This document shows positions 4,332-7,227 of a DNA stretch of 7,227 nt, one piece after another. The notes beneath the pieces are model-generated. The model worked only from the letters and a program-made list of their open reading frames with translations, ran no database searches and was not told the origin of the DNA. The DNA comes from Dehalococcoidia bacterium. GTDB taxonomy: Bacteria; Chloroflexota; Dehalococcoidia; UBA3495. The stretch is from contig JASMCQ010000039.1 in NCBI GenBank assembly GCA_030753265.1, positions 1 to 7,227 on the forward strand, in the 5' to 3' direction. Positions within the stretch are counted from its first letter, which is position 1. Each line of letters starts with the position of its first letter. Both the position numbers and the translations under genes were made by a program.

Positions 4332-6602
4332 ATGCTCAAGAGACTCGATCCACGGCGAGCCCGGGGCGGCTTGGCCGAATTGGGGCTGCGCTGGCCCAAA
4401 GCAGTCATGCTGGTGGTGGCCCTGACCACGCTGGCCCTTGGTGCCCTCATCGTCCGGGCCGAAATAGACACCGATCCGGAGAACATGCTCCCCGCTGATA
4501 ACCCGGTGCGCACGCTCAACCGGTCCATGCGGGCGGAATTCGGCGCCAGGGACATGATAGTCCTCGGAATTGTCGACGAGCGCGGCGTGCTCACGAGCGA
4601 ACTGCTGACCGCCACCGCCCGGCTGGTCGATGAAATCGGGCGGCTGGACCGGGTCGTTCCGGAAGGAATTGTCAGCTTCAAGTCGGCGGGTCCGGTCCCG
4701 GAGGGCGAACTCTCCCAGGATGACGTGGACCGGATCAGCGGTGCGGTGGACCGGGACCCTCTCCTGGCCGGCCGGGTCATTTCGCCGGACTGGGAAGGGC
4801 TTGCCGTATACGTTCCCCTGGAAAGCAAGGACGCGGCCAACTCCGTCTCTTCTTCCATTAAGGACCTGCTGGAGCGCAACGACGGAGCCGGCACGACGAA
4901 GTACTACCTCGCCGGCCTGCCTCTGGCGGAGGAGGCCTTCGGCCGGGACATGTTCTTGCAAATGGCCTTGCTGGCCCCCCTTGCCGGCATGCTGGTCTTC
5001 CTCCTCATGCTATTCTTCTTCCGCAAGCTGACCCTGGTCATCGGGGCAATGCTGGTGGCCATGCTGAGCGTGACCTGGACCATGGGGCTGCTGACCGGAA
5101 CCGGCTTCTCCCTCCACATCATGAGTTCCATGATCCCCATCTTCCTGATGCCCATCGCCATTCTCGACAGCGTCCACATCCTGAGCGAGTTCTTTGACCG
5201 CTACCCCCAATACCAGGACCGGCGGGAGACCCTACGGGCGGTCTGCAAAGACCTGTTTGCCCCTATCACCTACACTTCTCTCACCACCGCGGTGGCCTTC
5301 GCGTCGTTGGGCCTGACGCCGATACCACCCGTGCAGGTGTTCGGCCTGTTCGTGGCCTTCGGTGTTCTTGCCGCCTGGCTGCTGACCATTGTTTTCATAC
5401 CGGCCTTCGTGATGGGCCTGAGCGAAGAGAGCCTCAAGCGTAGCCTGGTGAGCCGTGGGGAGCGACGAAACCGCTTTATCACCAGCGGGCTGATGCGTCT
5501 GGGGAGGCTCGCTTCCAAGAGGACCCGAGTTATTCCAGTGGTCTTCTTGGTGCTGATGATTGCCGCCGTGCCCGGCGTATTGCGAATTACCGTCAATGAC
5601 AACCCGGTTCGATGGTTCAGAAGCGGCAGCGAGATTCGGGTGGCGTCGGAGGAACTGAACCGCCATTTCCCGGGGACCTACAACGCCAGCCTCATCATCG
5701 AGGCCGATGAACCGGGGCTGCTGGCCGATCCGGAGGTTGCGGCCTCCGTGGCAGCCCTGCAGGACCTCTGGAAGGAATTCGGCGAGGTGGGGCAGAGCCT
5801 GTCGTACGTCGACGTGTTCGCGGGAGGCCCGGCGCCCGAGGCGATTCCCGGAGAGCGAGAAGACATAATCCGGGCCTTGGATACGGCCGCCGCTTCACCC
5901 AGCGGAGGTGGCGTCGCCGGCCTGATTACGGCGGATTACCGCAAGGCCAACGTGCAAGTCCTGCTGCGGGAAGGCGATAACCAGGTGATGAAGCGGGTGG
6001 TGGACCGCACCGAGGACTATCTCGCGAGCCAGCCGCTGCCTGCCGGTATCCGCACCGACTGGGCCGGCGAGACCTACCTTAATCTGGTCTGGCAAGACAA
6101 GATGGTCTCCGGCATGTTGAGGGCGTTTCTGGCCACCTTCGCGGTGGTCCTGCTCCTGATGGTGGCCCTCTTCCGCTCGTTGCGCTGGGCGTTGCTGGCC
6201 ATGCTGCCCATGTCCATCACGATTCTGTTCGTGTACGGGGTACTCGGGTTCAGCGGCAAGGACTACGACATGCCCCTGGCGGTCCTCTCCACTCTGGTGT
6301 TGGGGATCGGCGTCGATTTCGCCATTCACTTTATCCAGCGGTACCGGCAGTTGATGAAGGAGACGCCCAGCGGCTCGGGCGCCGCCCTGACCCAGATGTT
6401 CGAGGAGCCGGCTAGGGCGCTGACGCGAAATGCCCTGATCATCGCCATTGGATTCGCCCCCATGGTTTTCGCCGCTCTGGTCCCCTATGTCGTGGTCGGC
6501 GTGTTTCTCGCCTCGATCATGACGTTGAGTTGGCTAACCTCACTGCTGCTGCTGCCGGCGGTCATATCATTGTTCCATAACAAAGCGCGGACGACGGCCT
6601 AG
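4332..6602 (+). CDS. RND superfamily exporter (MMPL/COG1033 type)
   Basis: A 756-residue inner-membrane protein with the duplicated RND layout, preceded by AGGGGA (4318-4323) at an 8-nt spacer. TM1 lies at about 22-42 and is followed by an outer loop (43-208) starting IDTDPENMLPADNPVR, a family signature. TM2-TM6 lie at about 209-231, 233-256, 262-282, 308-327 and 335-362. The second half repeats this: TM7 at about 399-418, outer loop 419-593 with the matching VNDNPVRWF, and TM8-TM12 at about 594-613, 616-638, 645-667, 699-718 and 720-745. Each half carries an acidic residue in its fourth helix: D279 in AILDSVHILSEF and D662 in GIGVDFAIHFIQRY. These are the expected proton-relay sites. Family role: proton-driven export of lipids or other hydrophobic compounds. 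The substrate cannot be read from sequence, and no membrane-fusion or outer-membrane partner is adjacent, which fits the stand-alone MMPL-like class. Confidence 0.9.
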   Translation: MLKRLDPRRARGGLAELGLRWPKAVMLVVALTTLALGALIVRAEIDTDPENMLPADNPVRTLNRSMRAEFGARDMIVLGIVDERGVLTSELLTATARLVDEIGRLDRVVPEGIVSFKSAGPVPEGELSQDDVDRISGAVDRDPLLAGRVISPDWEGLAVYVPLESKDAANSVSSSIKDLLERNDGAGTTKYYLAGLPLAEEAFGRDMFLQMALLAPLAGMLVFLLMLFFFRKLTLVIGAMLVAMLSVTWTMGLLTGTGFSLHIMSSMIPIFLMPIAILDSVHILSEFFDRYPQYQDRRETLRAVCKDLFAPITYTSLTTAVAFASLGLTPIPPVQVFGLFVAFGVLAAWLLTIVFIPAFVMGLSEESLKRSLVSRGERRNRFITSGLMRLGRLASKRTRVIPVVFLVLMIAAVPGVLRITVNDNPVRWFRSGSEIRVASEELNRHFPGTYNASLIIEADEPGLLADPEVAASVAALQDLWKEFGEVGQSLSYVDVFAGGPAPEAIPGEREDIIRALDTAAASPSGGGVAGLITADYRKANVQVLLREGDNQVMKRVVDRTEDYLASQPLPAGIRTDWAGETYLNLVWQDKMVSGMLRAFLATFAVVLLLMVALFRSLRWALLAMLPMSITILFVYGVLGFSGKDYDMPLAVLSTLVLGIGVDFAIHFIQRYRQLMKETPSGSGAALTQMFEEPARALTRNALIIAIGFAPMVFAALVPYVVVGVFLASIMTLSWLTSLLLLPAVISLFHNKARTTA
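5576..5592 (+). repeat. 17-bp exact direct repeat, copy 1 (inside the exporter gene)
   Basis: CGTATTGCGAATTACCG occurs here in the exporter coding sequence, encoding the region after TM7, and again at 6814-6830 in the intergenic DNA downstream. The flanks of the two copies do not match. Copy 1 is in normal coding sequence, so the intergenic copy is more likely the derived one. Confidence 0.5.
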
Positions 6603-6604
6603 GT

Positions 6605-6638
6605 CTCCTGCAGACGGCGAGGGACCGTGAAGCAGGGG
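6605..6638 (+). terminator. Hairpin directly after the exporter gene
   Basis: CTCCTGC (6605-6611) pairs with GCAGGGG (6632-6638) over 7 bp with one G-U, and an inner ACGG (6614-6617) pairs with CCGT (6625-6628) around a 7-nt loop. It begins 2 nt after the TAG stop. There is no T-run, so it could be a non-canonical terminator or a 3'-end stabilising stem. Confidence 0.4.
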
Positions 6639-6773
6639 CCTGGATGCTGAGCAACTCCTCCGATAGATGGCCCCGGCGCCCGAGGTGATTACTCTGGCTC
6701 ATCGCACCCAATCAGCCGGCCAGGAGGCCCAGCAGAAGAAGCATGATCGTCAGCTGATGTTTGTCACCAAGAA

Positions 6774-6804
6774 TTGACGCTACGCGTGACAACCGTGGCA
6801 TACT
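6774..6804 (+). promoter_or_regulatory. Candidate promoter for the methyltransferase-like gene
   Basis: TTGACG (6774-6779, 5 of 6) is followed after 19 bp by CATACT (6799-6804, 4 of 6), which is preceded by TGG as in an extended -10 element. The spacer is longer than ideal. Transcription would start near 6811, giving a leader of about 145 nt. Confidence 0.35.
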
Positions 6805-6813
6805 AGACTGAAT

Positions 6814-6830
6814 CGTATTGCGAATTACCG
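6814..6830 (+). repeat. 17-bp exact direct repeat, copy 2 (intergenic)
   Basis: Identical to 5576-5592 inside the exporter gene. It begins about 10 bp downstream of the candidate -10 box, close to the predicted transcription start of the methyltransferase-like gene. Confidence 0.5.
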
Positions 6831-6955
6831 GTTCTTAGGCTACTATCGAAACAACGGTCTCCGGGTATCTAGCCAAGGCGGCGCTGCGGCTAAGAATGGA
6901 CGTGGGGGCCCGGATATCTCAAGCGATACCGGCGCGCGCCGATGGAGGTGAGTAC

Positions 6956-7156
6956 ATGGCAACTCGAGTGACTCCTGAAGTGGCCACCCTTAGACGAGAA
7001 GTTCAGGACAAATACACCGAGGTGGCGACGTACCCAGAGCGTACTTTCCACTTCCATCATGGCCGGCCCCTGGCTGAATTGCTGGGCTGTTGGCAACCAG
7101 CACAAATGGGACAGTTTGGGACCCGAGAGATCAGAGGTGTGGAAGAGCTTGGGTGA
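6956..7156 (+). pseudogene. 5' fragment of a SAM-methyltransferase-like gene, probably broken
   Basis: GGAGGTGA (6944-6951) sits 7 nt before ATG 6956, which fixes the start there rather than at the in-frame ATG 6896. The 66-residue product begins MATRVTPEVATL, then REVQDKYTEVA (15-25) and FHFHHGRPLAELLG (31-44). These match, from memory, the N-terminal segment of class I methyltransferases related to arsenite methyltransferases (R..V..KY..VA..P...F.F..GR.LA..LGY). After residue 44 the likeness stops, and TGA 7154-7156 ends the frame long before the expected glycine-rich SAM motif. In the +1 frame, 7086-7227 stays open and begins AVGNQHKWDSLGP, possibly a displaced later segment (VGNPH-like). 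A deletion or frameshift is therefore likely. The alternative is a genuine 66-residue protein. No methyltransferase core is visible before the window ends; 7157-7227 holds nothing else I can support. Confidence 0.45.
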
Positions 7157-7227
7157 GCTGCCTGAGGGTCCGGTTATGAAGTCTTCGCCTATCGATCGTT
7201 TGAGCCTTCACCTCCTTTCTGCGCTGT

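Larger units (their letters stand above)
6639..6955. other. Intergenic region without a convincing gene
   Basis: I see no supported gene here. The stretch holds a GGGGCC (6635-6640) / GGCCCC (6669-6674) inverted repeat with a 28-nt gap, a candidate promoter at 6774-6804, one copy of the 17-bp repeat, and the ribosome-binding site of the gene at 6956. A minus-strand frame of 29 codons (6801 to 6712) ends in a leucine-rich hydrophobic segment but has no Shine-Dalgarno. Confidence 0.5.

Noticed and set aside
6712..6801. Minus-strand 29-codon frame ending in a leucine-rich hydrophobic segment.
   Set aside because: It has no Shine-Dalgarno, is very short, and a candidate plus-strand promoter occupies the same DNA. 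A leaderless small membrane peptide cannot be excluded.
6870..6892. TAGCC (6870-6874) that could pair with GGCTA either upstream (6838-6842) or downstream (6888-6892), like a switch.
   Set aside because: The stems are only 5 bp with no extension, too weak to support alternative folding.
7208..7220. TCACCTCCTTTCT on the plus strand, identical to the 3' tail of 16S rRNA; on the minus strand it reads as a very strong Shine-Dalgarno.
   Set aside because: The DNA before it does not resemble 16S helix 45, and on the minus strand no start codon follows at a usable distance. It is probably coincidence.

Overview
The window is GC-rich chromosomal DNA. It most likely comes from a Chloroflexota bacterium, of Dehalococcoidia/SAR202 type. 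That is an inference from a lipoprotein with a Thr/Pro repeat linker and tandem cupredoxin-like domains, a COG1033-type RND exporter, and the general look of the small accessory genes. It is not a phylogenetic result. I see no tRNA, rRNA, CRISPR array, insertion sequence or integrase.

Layout, left to right. (1) Positions 1-462, minus strand: the 5' part of a magnesium transporter gene (mgtE), cut off by the window edge. (2) Positions 463-893: a divergent intergenic region. It holds a strong sigma70-like promoter pointing at mgtE (TTAACA, 17 bp, TACAAT) whose spacer is filled by a perfect palindrome. From there a leader of nearly 290 nt with several inverted repeats runs to mgtE. On the other strand, a 13-bp hairpin sits just before the Shine-Dalgarno of the next gene. 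(3) Positions 894-1220, plus strand: a small gene of about 108 codons interrupted by an in-frame TAG, probably a recent pseudogene. It converges on (4) positions 1217-2095, minus strand: a secreted lipoprotein with two cupredoxin-like domains. The two genes share a CTAG, so their stop codons interlock. (5) Positions 2096-2361: a divergent promoter region for the lipoprotein and argS, with a 9-bp hairpin in the argS leader. (6) Positions 2362-4041: complete argS (arginyl-tRNA synthetase). (7) Positions 4042-4331: a predicted three-way-junction RNA structure followed by T6, likely the argS terminator, then a promoter for (8) positions 4332-6602, a 756-residue RND/MMPL exporter. (9) Positions 6603-7227: a hairpin just after the exporter, a candidate promoter, and the start of a SAM-methyltransferase-like gene (6956-7156) that loses its expected frame after about 45 codons.

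The genes do not form one operon. Strands alternate and each gene appears to have its own promoter. The intact genes are housekeeping (argS, mgtE) or cell-envelope functions (lipoprotein, exporter). The unusual content is in the intergenic regions, which carry several structured elements, and in two small genes that look broken. I found no convincing multi-gene novel system. The best candidates for new biology are the mgtE promoter and leader, the branched RNA structure after argS, and the TAG-interrupted small gene.
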